From: a virus
Length of the DNA stretch: 28,034 nt
Reading direction: 5' to 3' (one strand)
Virus record (IMG/VR): IMGVR_UViG_3300027777_000119
Span: 1-28,034 of that record
Each line of letters starts with the position of its first letter. The first letter of the stretch is position 1. This document shows positions 5,257-11,631 of the stretch, piece after piece. The translations under genes and the position numbers were made by a program. The notes below the pieces were generated by a model. It was not told the origin of the DNA. It saw only the letters and a program-made list of their open reading frames with translations, and ran no database searches.

Positions 5257-5588
5257 AACGTGGCCCTCCCCTCGGCGCGGTTGGTGGCCTCTTTGCTGCG
5301 CCAGACTTCGATGCGGGCCTGCGCTGCCACCAGACCCCAGCGAATCTCCTCTTCGGCCTCCACAGCGGCCTTCAATCCCTTCAGCAGGGCAACATACTCC
5401 GGGTCACTGTAGGCGTCTCGCTCCTGCGCGTTAACGGCGCTCTCGATACTGCGCTTCATCAAGATCGCCTTGAGGCTCTTGCGAAATTCTTCGCAGTAAA
5501 TCCGATTCGCTTTCGCTTCGGCAAAGCGCTTGCCCTGCTCAAAAATGTACTCAATCGCTGCGTCCGGGTCTTTGATGTCACTTCTCAT
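5253..5588 (-). CDS. Hypothetical helical protein next to rusA
   Basis: The product has 111 residues, helical throughout and rich in Ala, Glu, Arg and Lys. Recognisable stretches are EAKANRIYCEEFRKSLKAIL and ARIEVWRSKEATNR. Similar small proteins often sit beside rusA in phages, but I know of no defined function. AGGGGAA precedes the ATG. It overlaps RusA by 11 bases and the Ref-like gene by four, so the three are likely made together. It may be an accessory of recombination or replication (inference from position). Confidence 0.65.
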   Translation of the reverse strand: MRSDIKDPDAAIEYIFEQGKRFAEAKANRIYCEEFRKSLKAILMKRSIESAVNAQERDAYSDPEYVALLKGLKAAVEAEEEIRWGLVAAQARIEVWRSKEATNRAEGRATL

Positions 5589-5934
5589 TGCGTTCCCCTA
5601 TCGTCACTTTCAACATTCCACCGATGATCGGTGCCCAATAAATTCTCAAATTGCTGATCTGGCTGTCGTCTTTGTAGACTCCTGCATGGCACAGCGCGTC
5701 CAGCGGGGCTTTGAGCAGGTTGTCGAGGTCGCGCTTGCGTCTGTCCGGTTGCCACGCCTCTATCGTCATGTCGAGCTTGCCGGTGAGCCCGGCGTCCGCC
5801 CCCTGATCGCGCACCAGCACGCACACGGCAGCACGGTACTCCCGGCCCTTGGCGCTGATGATCATGCGGCCCCGGAACGTGCGCCAGTACGCATTCACGC
5901 TCGGGGGCCACGGCAGTGTGATTTCAATGCTCAA
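5578..5934 (-). CDS. rusA: RusA-family Holliday junction resolvase
   Basis: The product has 118 residues, the usual RusA length. It starts with the family's LPWPPSVNAYWR and carries RRKRDLDNLLKAPLDAL and YKDDSQI. By alignment with E. coli RusA (D70, D72, K76, D91) the catalytic residues are D69, D71, K75 and D90, all present. The enzyme should cut four-way junctions to resolve recombination or branched replication products. The start is TTG: it overlaps the helicase TGA as TTGA and has a strong GGAGG six bases upstream, while no ATG fits. It follows the helicase and precedes two small genes. Confidence 0.92.
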   Translation of the reverse strand: MSIEITLPWPPSVNAYWRTFRGRMIISAKGREYRAAVCVLVRDQGADAGLTGKLDMTIEAWQPDRRKRDLDNLLKAPLDALCHAGVYKDDSQISNLRIYWAPIIGGMLKVTIGERNEK

Positions 5935-6938
5935 GCTGAGCCTCCATCAAATGATTCTGGATAGCCGTTGTTGTTGTCCAGAAATTGCTGGCTGTCGCGG
6001 TGATACCAGAGGCTGTACCAGTCCTCGGCCTCGCCGTTGCGCTGCTTCTCGCACATCAGGTAGGCGTCAGGGGTGCCCGGGTCTGGCGTCTGGCCTGCTT
6101 GGATCTGGTGTTCTTTCTTTTTGTTGCGAAACACCATCAGCACATTGTCCACCTGATCGGCAATCGCCCCCGTGCCCTTGATGTCGCTCTTGCTGGGCAT
6201 CGTCTCTTCGTTCCCCAGCTTGCGGATGTGGTGGACGAGGTGGATGTGGATGTTGTGGTCGCGGGCCAGCGAGGTCAGTTCGTCAACAAAAGACTTTTGC
6301 GCGTTGTAGTCGTCCTCGCCCGTAACGCATTTCATGAGCGAGTCGATAAAGACGTGCTGGATGCCAAGCTCCACCGCGCAGTACCGCGCCATCGCGATGA
6401 CCTGCTGGCTCGACGTCGTCCCCTGCTGATCGTAAAACCACAGCTTGCCGTAAGCAAAGTTGCCGAAACGGGCCAGCAGCCGGGTGACGTAAACGGACTT
6501 ATCGATCAGGCGCGGCTGCTCGATATTCTCTCCGCTGAACTGGCGCAGCATCCGGTACAGCGTGCGCTTTGGTTTCATTTCGAAACTAGCAATACAGATG
6601 CGCTGACCCTGCTTAATCAGGCCAAGGGCAATCTGGCCGGTGATCAGCGACTTGCCACCGCCGTTGCTGCCAGCGTAGCAAGTGACCTCACCCGGGCGGA
6701 ACTTGAAGCCGTCGAAGGTCTTTGACCACGGCATCGTGGACGTCTCGTCTTCCGCCTTGGGATTGACTAAGTCCTGCTCGACCTCGTCAAGGTAGACGCC
6801 CGCGTAATGGACTTTGTGCGACACGTCGTTGGCCTTCAAATACTTTTCCGTGTCGATCTCTTTGGAGCTTATCAGACGCACCTTGCGGGCCTCGTCCAGT
6901 GCGCGTGCGCGTTGCTCAATCGCTGTAATTTCAGACAT
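5931..6938 (-). CDS. DnaB/gp4-type replicative helicase (RecA-fold ATPase)
   Basis: The product has 335 residues. Motifs in order: Walker A GSNGGGKS (about 90-97), SFEMK with a likely catalytic Glu near 120, Walker B HVFIDS (195-200), HLVHH (233-237), KGTGAIADQVDNV (255-267) and KQRNGE (298-303, arginine-finger region). These match hexameric DnaB and T7 gp4 helicase domains. There is no primase domain in the protein. I chose the ATG at 6938 because GAGGT precedes it; a longer start at 6977 lacks support. It overlaps the zinc-domain gene by eight bases. It probably unwinds phage DNA at the fork. Confidence 0.88.
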   Translation of the reverse strand: MSEITAIEQRARALDEARKVRLISSKEIDTEKYLKANDVSHKVHYAGVYLDEVEQDLVNPKAEDETSTMPWSKTFDGFKFRPGEVTCYAGSNGGGKSLITGQIALGLIKQGQRICIASFEMKPKRTLYRMLRQFSGENIEQPRLIDKSVYVTRLLARFGNFAYGKLWFYDQQGTTSSQQVIAMARYCAVELGIQHVFIDSLMKCVTGEDDYNAQKSFVDELTSLARDHNIHIHLVHHIRKLGNEETMPSKSDIKGTGAIADQVDNVLMVFRNKKKEHQIQAGQTPDPGTPDAYLMCEKQRNGEAEDWYSLWYHRDSQQFLDNNNGYPESFDGGSA

Positions 6939-7353
6939 TTGTATACCTCGTTGCCTCATCAATTCGCTGGTATGCAAGACGCATTCTTTCCTGCGTCTGC
7001 TCGGTCACTTCTTTGCCCTCTGCAATATCGAGGGCCACAATCTTCACAACAAGCGCTTCAAAGTGAATAATTCGCATCAGGTCGGACGCATAGAACTGCG
7101 TCTTCAGGCGCGGCTTGCTCTGCTGCCCGTCGAGCTTCGGCGGGAACAAGTCTGCCATATCCATACCGACCGCCCCAAGCACGCTGTGGACATCGCAGCC
7201 GCCGAAACAGTGGATCAGCACCCGGCCATCGTCGCCCTCTTTCACGGCCAGTGACGGCGACCTATCCTCGTGCGCTGGGCAGCAGGCAGTCCACGTCCCA
7301 TTACGGCCCTTGACCTTGGACAAGCGCGACAGGAAATTCTCAACAGGTGTCAT
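6931..7353 (-). CDS. CHC2-type primase zinc-binding domain protein
   Basis: The product has 140 residues. C25, H28, C49 and C53 (CCPAHED...HCFGGCD) form the CHC2 zinc ribbon of DnaG and T7-type primases, followed by the family's VLGAVGMDMADLFP. There is no TOPRIM catalytic domain here or in the helicase that follows, so this is a stand-alone template-recognition domain. The C-terminal 60 residues are helical and may contact the helicase. AAAGGGGG gives a strong start. The gene overlaps the helicase gene by eight bases. Full primase activity would need another protein from phage or host. Confidence 0.85.
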   Translation of the reverse strand: MTPVENFLSRLSKVKGRNGTWTACCPAHEDRSPSLAVKEGDDGRVLIHCFGGCDVHSVLGAVGMDMADLFPPKLDGQQSKPRLKTQFYASDLMRIIHFEALVVKIVALDIAEGKEVTEQTQERMRLAYQRIDEATRYTNV

Positions 7354-7366
7354 CTTTTACCCCCTT

Positions 7367-7738
7367 TCAAAACAGGTTTTTCTGCTTGGAATTAAACGGC
7401 ACCCGCTTGTCACCAAAAATGTTGCTGCGCCACAGAGTAACCTCGGCCATGTGGTTATGCGACTGCACAGGCTCAACTTTCGATACCGACGAAATCCAGC
7501 CAATTTGCTGCAAAGCCCTTGCGCCACTGACCCATGTGTTGTGATGCAAATTGCTTGGCAAACTCAAACCCTGCAACTCACACTGCGCTCTGAACTCGTC
7601 ACCCATGACAAAAGGACGATTCAGCAAAAAGTTTTGCATGATCTCCAAATACTGCTCAACAAAAATAGGTGCGGCACGATAAGCCTTGCCCCAACATTTA
7701 TCGGCCAGTATCAACGCCTGTTTCATGCGCTCGGTCAT
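7367..7738 (-). CDS. Hypothetical protein within the replication cluster
   Basis: The product has 123 residues. It contains FVMGDEFRAQCELQGLSLPS and a region around residues 66-80 with ARALQQIGWISSV, a helical arrangement seen in small phage proteins near replication genes. There is no catalytic motif. It overlaps the DUF1376 gene as ATGA and lies 13 bases before the primase gene, so it is probably translated together with replication proteins. I do not recognise a function. Confidence 0.6.
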   Translation of the reverse strand: MTERMKQALILADKCWGKAYRAAPIFVEQYLEIMQNFLLNRPFVMGDEFRAQCELQGLSLPSNLHHNTWVSGARALQQIGWISSVSKVEPVQSHNHMAEVTLWRSNIFGDKRVPFNSKQKNLF

Positions 7739-8385
7739 ATCACCCTCCGTCCCATCGTAGCCTCGCCCTGATCGTCTTCCCAGCGTCGTTGGTTGATGTA
7801 CGTCAACGGTGCTGGCTCGTAGCCGCTAGTCCACTGCTCCGAGCCCCGCAGGCCGGTGACGCTGGCAATGATTCGGTCAGCCACCGTGTCGAGCTTGAGC
7901 TTCAGCCACTTCGTCTCGCAAGTGGACTTCGCCACCTTACGCTTCGACGTCGGCCATGTTGCCCAGAACTCGTCGAATCGTGATGTCGTCGTCGTTTGCG
8001 ACAATGTCTTTATATTCTGTATCTGTATCTTCTTAGGGTTATTGTTCGCTTTCGATTCGGTTACCGATTCGGTTTTCTTCGGCCTGCCGCCTAGCTTTCC
8101 GAGTCGTTGATTATTTGCAACCTGCGCTTGATACCTCTCGATTTCGACATGACAACGATTGTTGAAATAGCCGTTTTCGGTATGTTCAAAGAATTCACCC
8201 AAAACCGATTCGGTTATGTCCTCATCAAGCCTGATTTTGCGTGACACAACGCGGATGTCAAGAGGGATTGGCTTCTCTGACATATAGTACAAATCAAGCA
8301 AACGACGATATGCTAAGTCCTCAGCATCGGACAGATGCACGGTGTGGGTGAGATAGTCACCGATATGGAATTTGTACCAGATCAC
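7735..8385 (-). CDS. DUF1376 (YdaU-like) replication protein
   Basis: The product has 216 residues. Residues 1-85 match DUF1376: WYKFHIGDYLTHTVHLSDAE, then YRRLLDLYY, IPLD and GEFFEHTENGYFNNRC. A Lys/Asn-rich linker follows. The C-terminal part (about 137-205, FDEFWATWP...WLKLKLD...TYINQRRWED) resembles the end of phage replication or helicase-loading proteins. Such proteins usually precede a helicase, as here, and likely bind the origin or load the helicase (known from context in other phages, not from a direct assay). The start is GTG with GGAGG upstream, overlapping the HTH gene as GTGA. Confidence 0.8.
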   Translation of the reverse strand: MIWYKFHIGDYLTHTVHLSDAEDLAYRRLLDLYYMSEKPIPLDIRVVSRKIRLDEDITESVLGEFFEHTENGYFNNRCHVEIERYQAQVANNQRLGKLGGRPKKTESVTESKANNNPKKIQIQNIKTLSQTTTTSRFDEFWATWPTSKRKVAKSTCETKWLKLKLDTVADRIIASVTGLRGSEQWTSGYEPAPLTYINQRRWEDDQGEATMGRRVI

Positions 8386-8591
8386 TTGAGTCCTCCGAAG
8401 ACGTCAGGGCGCAGCGTTTCGCGGGTCACTTGGCCCTTAGTAAGCTGCTCAATCGCGTTACACAGTTGGGGGCTTGGTGCCTGCCGATTTGTGATAATAA
8501 GGCTCAGCCAAGTCTTGCTGATGCCTAGTGCCGTCGCCATTTCTAGCTTCGAGCCTCGCGGCTTGGTTGAGAAAAATTCAGTCAGTGTCAT
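8382..8591 (-). CDS. YdaS/Cro-type HTH regulator
   Basis: The product has 69 residues. It has the small Cro/YdaS-type layout: GSKLEMATALGISKTWLSLI is the helix-turn-helix, then ITNRQAPSPQLCNAIEQL, and VTRETLRPD close to the end. This is the 'LRPD' signature of YdaS-like and Cro-like regulators, which bind short inverted repeats. It is the first gene of the leftward arm and lies next to the divergent control region with a degenerate GTGTAA/TTACAC repeat. It is my best candidate for the protein that binds that operator family. No CI-like partner is visible in the window. Confidence 0.8.
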   Translation of the reverse strand: MTLTEFFSTKPRGSKLEMATALGISKTWLSLIITNRQAPSPQLCNAIEQLTKGQVTRETLRPDVFGGLK

Positions 8592-8610
8592 ACGTTTCTT
8601 CCGGTGGTTG

Positions 8611-8657
8611 GTTTAACGTAATCATACACAATAAATTATTTTGCACAAGGGGCTTGT
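8611..8657. promoter_or_regulatory. Divergent control region with promoter and operator-like repeats
   Basis: The gap 8592-8714 separates the leftward HTH gene from the rightward operon. Leftward: -35 TTGTGC (8643-8648), 16-bp spacer, -10 TATGAT (8621-8626). The repeat at 8611-8629 reads GTGTAT-N7-TTAAAC on the minus strand: one mismatch per arm to the GTGTAA-N7-TTACAC operators and the same 19-bp length. A separate palindrome ACAAG-GGG-CTTGT is at 8645-8657. For the rightward genes I see TTTAAT (8667-8672) as a possible -10 but no good -35. Confidence 0.5.
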
Positions 8658-8714
8658 ATGAATAAGTTTAATTTGGTACAGTGCGATCTCACAAACAGCG
8701 AAAAGGAAAGCGAA

Positions 8715-8897
8715 ATGAAAGTCGTGCCTTACACAACGCCGAGCGGCCTGCAGATTGGGTGCCGGTATGAGCCGAAGGCTGTATATACGGTCAGTCAAGA
8801 CATGGAGTTACTCCAGTCGTCGTTGTTGTCGAGCAGCAAAGCCACACCGCTCAGCAGGCTGCGGCGGTTCTGGAAAAACTGCTTTAGGTATGACTGA
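8715..8897 (+). CDS. Small hypothetical protein, first gene of the plus operon
   Basis: The product has 60 residues. AAGGAAAG lies seven bases before the ATG at 8715, so I prefer it over the upstream ATG at 8658, which lies in the divergent control region. The sequence contains VPYTTPSGLQIGCRYEP and SQDMELLQSSLL, then a basic C-terminus. Small phage proteins with similar SQDMELLQ stretches exist, but their function is unknown. The stop overlaps the next start (TGATG). Confidence 0.6.
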   Translation: MKVVPYTTPSGLQIGCRYEPKAVYTVSQDMELLQSSLLSSSKATPLSRLRRFWKNCFRYD

Positions 8898-9076
8898 TGG
8901 AACACGAAGCGAGTGAAGCGATGGCAGAAAGGATGCAAATGCTTGAGGAGGCGCTAGATCGGGCCGAAGCAGGCGTTGCAAAAGCAGGCGACTGGGCAAT
9001 AATCCGCTACGAGTGCGGGATGCCCAAGCGCAATTCGGAAGTATCAAAAGCGTACAAATGGAGTGACATATTATGA
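8897..9076 (+). CDS. Small hypothetical protein (59 aa)
   Basis: The product has 59 residues (begins MEHEASEAMA), with an amphipathic Glu/Ala/Met-rich helix in the first half and a basic end. The start overlaps the previous stop (TGATG) and the stop overlaps the ATG of the ssDNA-binding-like gene (ATGA). These two couplings are the main evidence; no domain is recognised. It is probably cotranslated with its neighbours. Confidence 0.6.
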   Translation: MEHEASEAMAERMQMLEEALDRAEAGVAKAGDWAIIRYECGMPKRNSEVSKAYKWSDIL

Positions 9077-9720
9077 GTTTGATTGCGAGAGACAGTGGCG
9101 GCGGTGGATCTTTTACGCCAGTCCCCCCGGGTATGTATCTGGCGCGTTGCTACCGGATCATCGACCTCGGCACACAGCGCTCTGACGGCCAGTACGGCCC
9201 CAAGTCGTTGCAGAAAGTCATGCTGCAGTTTGAAGTCCACGGCGAAGACGACGCAGGCAAATCCTTGACTACGGCCAAGGGTGAAGCGATGTCGATCAGC
9301 AAGAATTTTACGTTGTCGTTGGCTGAAAAGGCGACGCTGCGGATTGACCTGCAGACGTGGCGCGGCAAGAATTTCACGCGAGAAGAACTGGAAGGGTTTG
9401 AACTCAAGAACGTCCTCGGCGCATGGGCCATGCTCAACGTCAGCAAGTCCATTGGCAATAACGGCAAAGAGTACACAAACATCGTGACGATCAACAGCGT
9501 TCCCAAACAACTGCGTGAGAAACTGCCGACCCCGTCAAACAAGACCGCCATGTTTGCAATTGAGAACCCGGACATGGCCCTGTTTGAGACGTTCAGTAAC
9601 AGCTTGAAACTCAAGATCGAGGCCAGCCCTGAGTGGCAGGCGCGGTCGAGCAAGCCAAGCAAACTTGCCAATCCCGGCGTTGAATTTGAAGATCTTGATT
9701 CCGACATACCTTTTAATTAG
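9073..9720 (+). CDS. ssDNA-binding-like replication protein (DUF669-like)
   Basis: The product has 215 residues. The first 150 are beta-rich (VPPGMYLARCYRIIDLG, then VMLQFEVHGED and AWAMLNVSKS), in the pattern of DUF669-type phage replication proteins that resemble OB-fold ssDNA-binding proteins. A flexible Ser/Lys/Pro region leads to the acidic end FEDLDSDIPFN. Bacterial SSB ends in a very similar D-D-I-P-F tip, which docks partner enzymes. It therefore probably coats ssDNA and recruits nuclease or helicase partners (inference). It overlaps the gene upstream as ATGA and lies in the same operon as the PD-(D/E)XK nuclease. Confidence 0.75.
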   Translation: MSLIARDSGGGGSFTPVPPGMYLARCYRIIDLGTQRSDGQYGPKSLQKVMLQFEVHGEDDAGKSLTTAKGEAMSISKNFTLSLAEKATLRIDLQTWRGKNFTREELEGFELKNVLGAWAMLNVSKSIGNNGKEYTNIVTINSVPKQLREKLPTPSNKTAMFAIENPDMALFETFSNSLKLKIEASPEWQARSSKPSKLANPGVEFEDLDSDIPFN

Positions 9721-9762
9721 AACGGGCCTATAATGGTTGCTCCAAAGTCACTGGAGTTCAAC

Positions 9763-10197
9763 ATGGTTCGTTCTAAAACTTGTTTCAAGTGCAACGCTGT
9801 CAAGCCATTGGAAGAATTTTACAAACATCCAATGATGCTTGACGGCCATGTCAACAAATGCAAAGAATGCAACAAAAATGATGTTACAACCAATCGAAAC
9901 AAAAACATTGACCGATTCAGAGCTTATGACAGAGAGCGTGGAAAAAATACGGAGCGAAAGAAAGCTGCCGCAGAAATTTCAATAGCGTGGCGACAGGCAG
10001 ACGCAAGACGCCAAAGCTGTCACAACAAAGTTGCACGGGCAATACGAAATGGAACATTGGTTCGACAACCCTGCATTCGATGCAAAGCAGAAAAATCGTT
10101 AGCGCATCACGAAGATTATGACAATCCTCTTGATGTAATGTGGCTTTGCCAACCATGCCATAAACAGCGGCATAAAGAATTAAAACTACTTTTCTAA
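9763..10197 (+). CDS. HNH endonuclease with two zinc-binding pairs
   Basis: The product has 144 residues. The N-terminus has CFKC (C7, C10) and CKEC (C33, C36), a zinc-binding pair of knuckles. The C-terminus has CIRC (C104, C107), AHHEDYDNPL (H115, H116), then CQPCHKQRH (C129, C132, H133, H137), the HNH core seen in phage homing-type nucleases. The ATG at 9763 follows GGAG; an upstream ATG at 9733 lacks a ribosome site. It is more AT-rich than its neighbours and, unlike them, not coupled to the gene before it. It may be a selfish insert or a packaging-type or homing nuclease; the target is unknown. Confidence 0.8.
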   Translation: MVRSKTCFKCNAVKPLEEFYKHPMMLDGHVNKCKECNKNDVTTNRNKNIDRFRAYDRERGKNTERKKAAAEISIAWRQADARRQSCHNKVARAIRNGTLVRQPCIRCKAEKSLAHHEDYDNPLDVMWLCQPCHKQRHKELKLLF

Positions 10198-10207
10198 AGG
10201 GGCACCC

Positions 10208-10435
10208 ATGTTTATTTCAAATGCACACAAAGAAGCAATCTTTACCGTGATTGAAGAGTTGATCATCCGTGTTACGGCGTTGGAAGACAAGCGCGTGGCA
10301 GTGCCTAAAAAAGTCCGCTTGCCTCTCACTGAAAAGCAAGTTATGCAAGCAGCGAGGCAGCGCGAATACAACCGCCGCTACAAGGCCAAAAAGAAGCTGG
10401 CAAACGAAGTGGCTGCTGTCGCGGTGGTTCAATGA
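10208..10435 (+). CDS. Small basic hypothetical protein (75 aa)
   Basis: The product has 75 residues, with an N-terminal helix (HKEAIFTVIEELIIRVTALE) and a strongly basic middle (RQREYNRRYKAKKK), so nucleic-acid binding is plausible. No domain is recognised. AAAGGGG precedes the ATG. The stop overlaps the next ATG as ATGA, so it is coupled to the PD-(D/E)XK nuclease and could be its partner (inference). Confidence 0.55.
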   Translation: MFISNAHKEAIFTVIEELIIRVTALEDKRVAVPKKVRLPLTEKQVMQAARQREYNRRYKAKKKLANEVAAVAVVQ

Positions 10436-11205
10436 TTGCAAAAGAAATTCGGGCCAGCGAAAGCCAGCACTGGTACACCCGTGACGGCGTACCCCGGTAC
10501 ACTGTCATGGGAAAGAACGGTAAGGAGCGCAATACAACCCTGCGTGACGCCCGCACCGAAAGTCTGGTGCCGAGCGTTACAACGGTGTTGAACGTCGCAG
10601 CCAAGCCCGCCCTGATGCAGTGGATGCAGCGCCAAGTCCTGATGGCCGCGCTCACGCTACCCAAGGTTGACAATGAGGTGGAGGATGATTACATCTCCCG
10701 CATCATTCAAGACAGCAAGGAGCAGGGCAGGGCCGCTGCGGATGCCGGTACAGACATCCACGCCGCCGTCCAAGGCTTTTATGAGGGTCAGGTATACCCC
10801 CGCCATGAACATCACGTCAGAGGGTGCATTACGGCCCTCCGTGTGCATTTTGGTGATGTTGGCTGGATCCCCGAGCGGTCATTCGGCCACAGCCACGGTT
10901 TTGGCGGAAAGTCCGACCTGTACGTCCCGGCCTCCGAAGGGTTCGACGGGATTGTTGTTGACGTCAAGACCAAAGAATTCTCAGACCCAACGAAGGTCGA
11001 TGCTTACGATGAGCATCTGATGCAGCTTGCTGCATACCGGGTAGGGCTGGGCGTCCCTGCAGCACGTTGTGCAAACATCTTTGTCTCCCGTACCGTCCTT
11101 GGCCTGTCCGTGGTCAAGGAGTGGAGCGCAGAAGACTTAGACCGTGGCTGGGAGATGTTCTGCTCCCTGCTTAAATTTTGGCAACTGAAGAACAAACACA
11201 CATGA
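10432..11205 (+). CDS. PD-(D/E)XK nuclease, RecB/Cas4-like
   Basis: The product has 257 residues. Motifs: GTDIH with H110, E149, GGKSDLY with D162, VVDVKTK with D177 and K179, and QLAAY with Q198 and Y202. The G..H, D, DxK and QxxxY order is that of RecB, Cas4 and phage-type PD-(D/E)XK exonucleases; QxxxY is typical of the RecB/Cas4 branch. There is no four-cysteine iron-sulphur cluster as in Cas4. It may resect DNA ends for recombination or process replication ends, with the nearby SSB-like protein. The ATG overlaps the preceding TGA. Confidence 0.82.
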   Translation: MIAKEIRASESQHWYTRDGVPRYTVMGKNGKERNTTLRDARTESLVPSVTTVLNVAAKPALMQWMQRQVLMAALTLPKVDNEVEDDYISRIIQDSKEQGRAAADAGTDIHAAVQGFYEGQVYPRHEHHVRGCITALRVHFGDVGWIPERSFGHSHGFGGKSDLYVPASEGFDGIVVDVKTKEFSDPTKVDAYDEHLMQLAAYRVGLGVPAARCANIFVSRTVLGLSVVKEWSAEDLDRGWEMFCSLLKFWQLKNKHT

Positions 11206-11420
11206 AAACCATCAACGCATTCGTCACCACCGACGGGGCTCTTTTTGAAACCAAGAGTCTTGCCGAGAAGCACGAAATGACGCTCAGCAAGCTGGGGCTC
11301 ATTGCCGACTTTTTGGGCAGCGAGTTCAACAAGTACCCGGCCCGACAGCAGAGCGTAATTGCCAAGAATTCAATCATTGGCTGGGAACTGTGGAAGGTGA
11401 AAAATGACCTACCTAAGTGA
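11202..11420 (+). CDS. Small hypothetical protein (72 aa)
   Basis: The product has 72 residues (begins MKTINAFVTT). The start ATG overlaps the nuclease stop as ATGA; an upstream start at 11178 lies inside the nuclease gene. The stretch FVTTDGALFETKSLAEKHEM recalls a family of small phage proteins with no known role. No domain recognised. It is probably cotranslated with the nuclease. Confidence 0.6.
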   Translation: MKTINAFVTTDGALFETKSLAEKHEMTLSKLGLIADFLGSEFNKYPARQQSVIAKNSIIGWELWKVKNDLPK

Positions 11421-11631
11421 CGATACGGTTAAGCAAATATTCTTCTACTGCGCCGATGACGACAAAACGGCAGTATTTGCCGACAATGTTGACATCGTGC
11501 AGTTTGCTGACAAGATTATTGCCTACGCCCGCCCCTTGATTGCCAAAGACGAACACGCCCGCTGTGTGCAAATTGTGCGAGACATGAACAAGGACGTTGC
11601 TAAAGCCCTTGAAGGTCAGTTGCCGAAGTAG
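11404..11631 (+). CDS. Small hypothetical protein, end of plus operon
   Basis: The product has 75 residues, acidic and helical (begins MTYLSDDTVK). It overlaps the preceding gene by 17 bases, with GAAGGTG just before its ATG. Its last 16 bases overlap the 3' end of the lytic transglycosylase gene on the other strand (11616-11631). No domain recognised. Function unknown. Confidence 0.6.
   Translation: MTYLSDDTVKQIFFYCADDDKTAVFADNVDIVQFADKIIAYARPLIAKDEHARCVQIVRDMNKDVAKALEGQLPK

Noticed and set aside
5985-6725. Plus-strand open frame opposite the helicase (246 codons)
   Set aside because: The minus-strand helicase has all its motifs and a good ribosome site, so the opposite frame is a shadow.
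9729-9734. TATAAT before the HNH gene as a promoter
   Set aside because: A perfect -10, but no acceptable -35 at 15-19 bases upstream and no extended -10. I leave it as a possible weak signal only.
9733-9762. Earlier ATG start for the HNH endonuclease
   Set aside because: No ribosome site before 9733, while GGAG precedes the ATG at 9763, which also starts right at the zinc-binding region.
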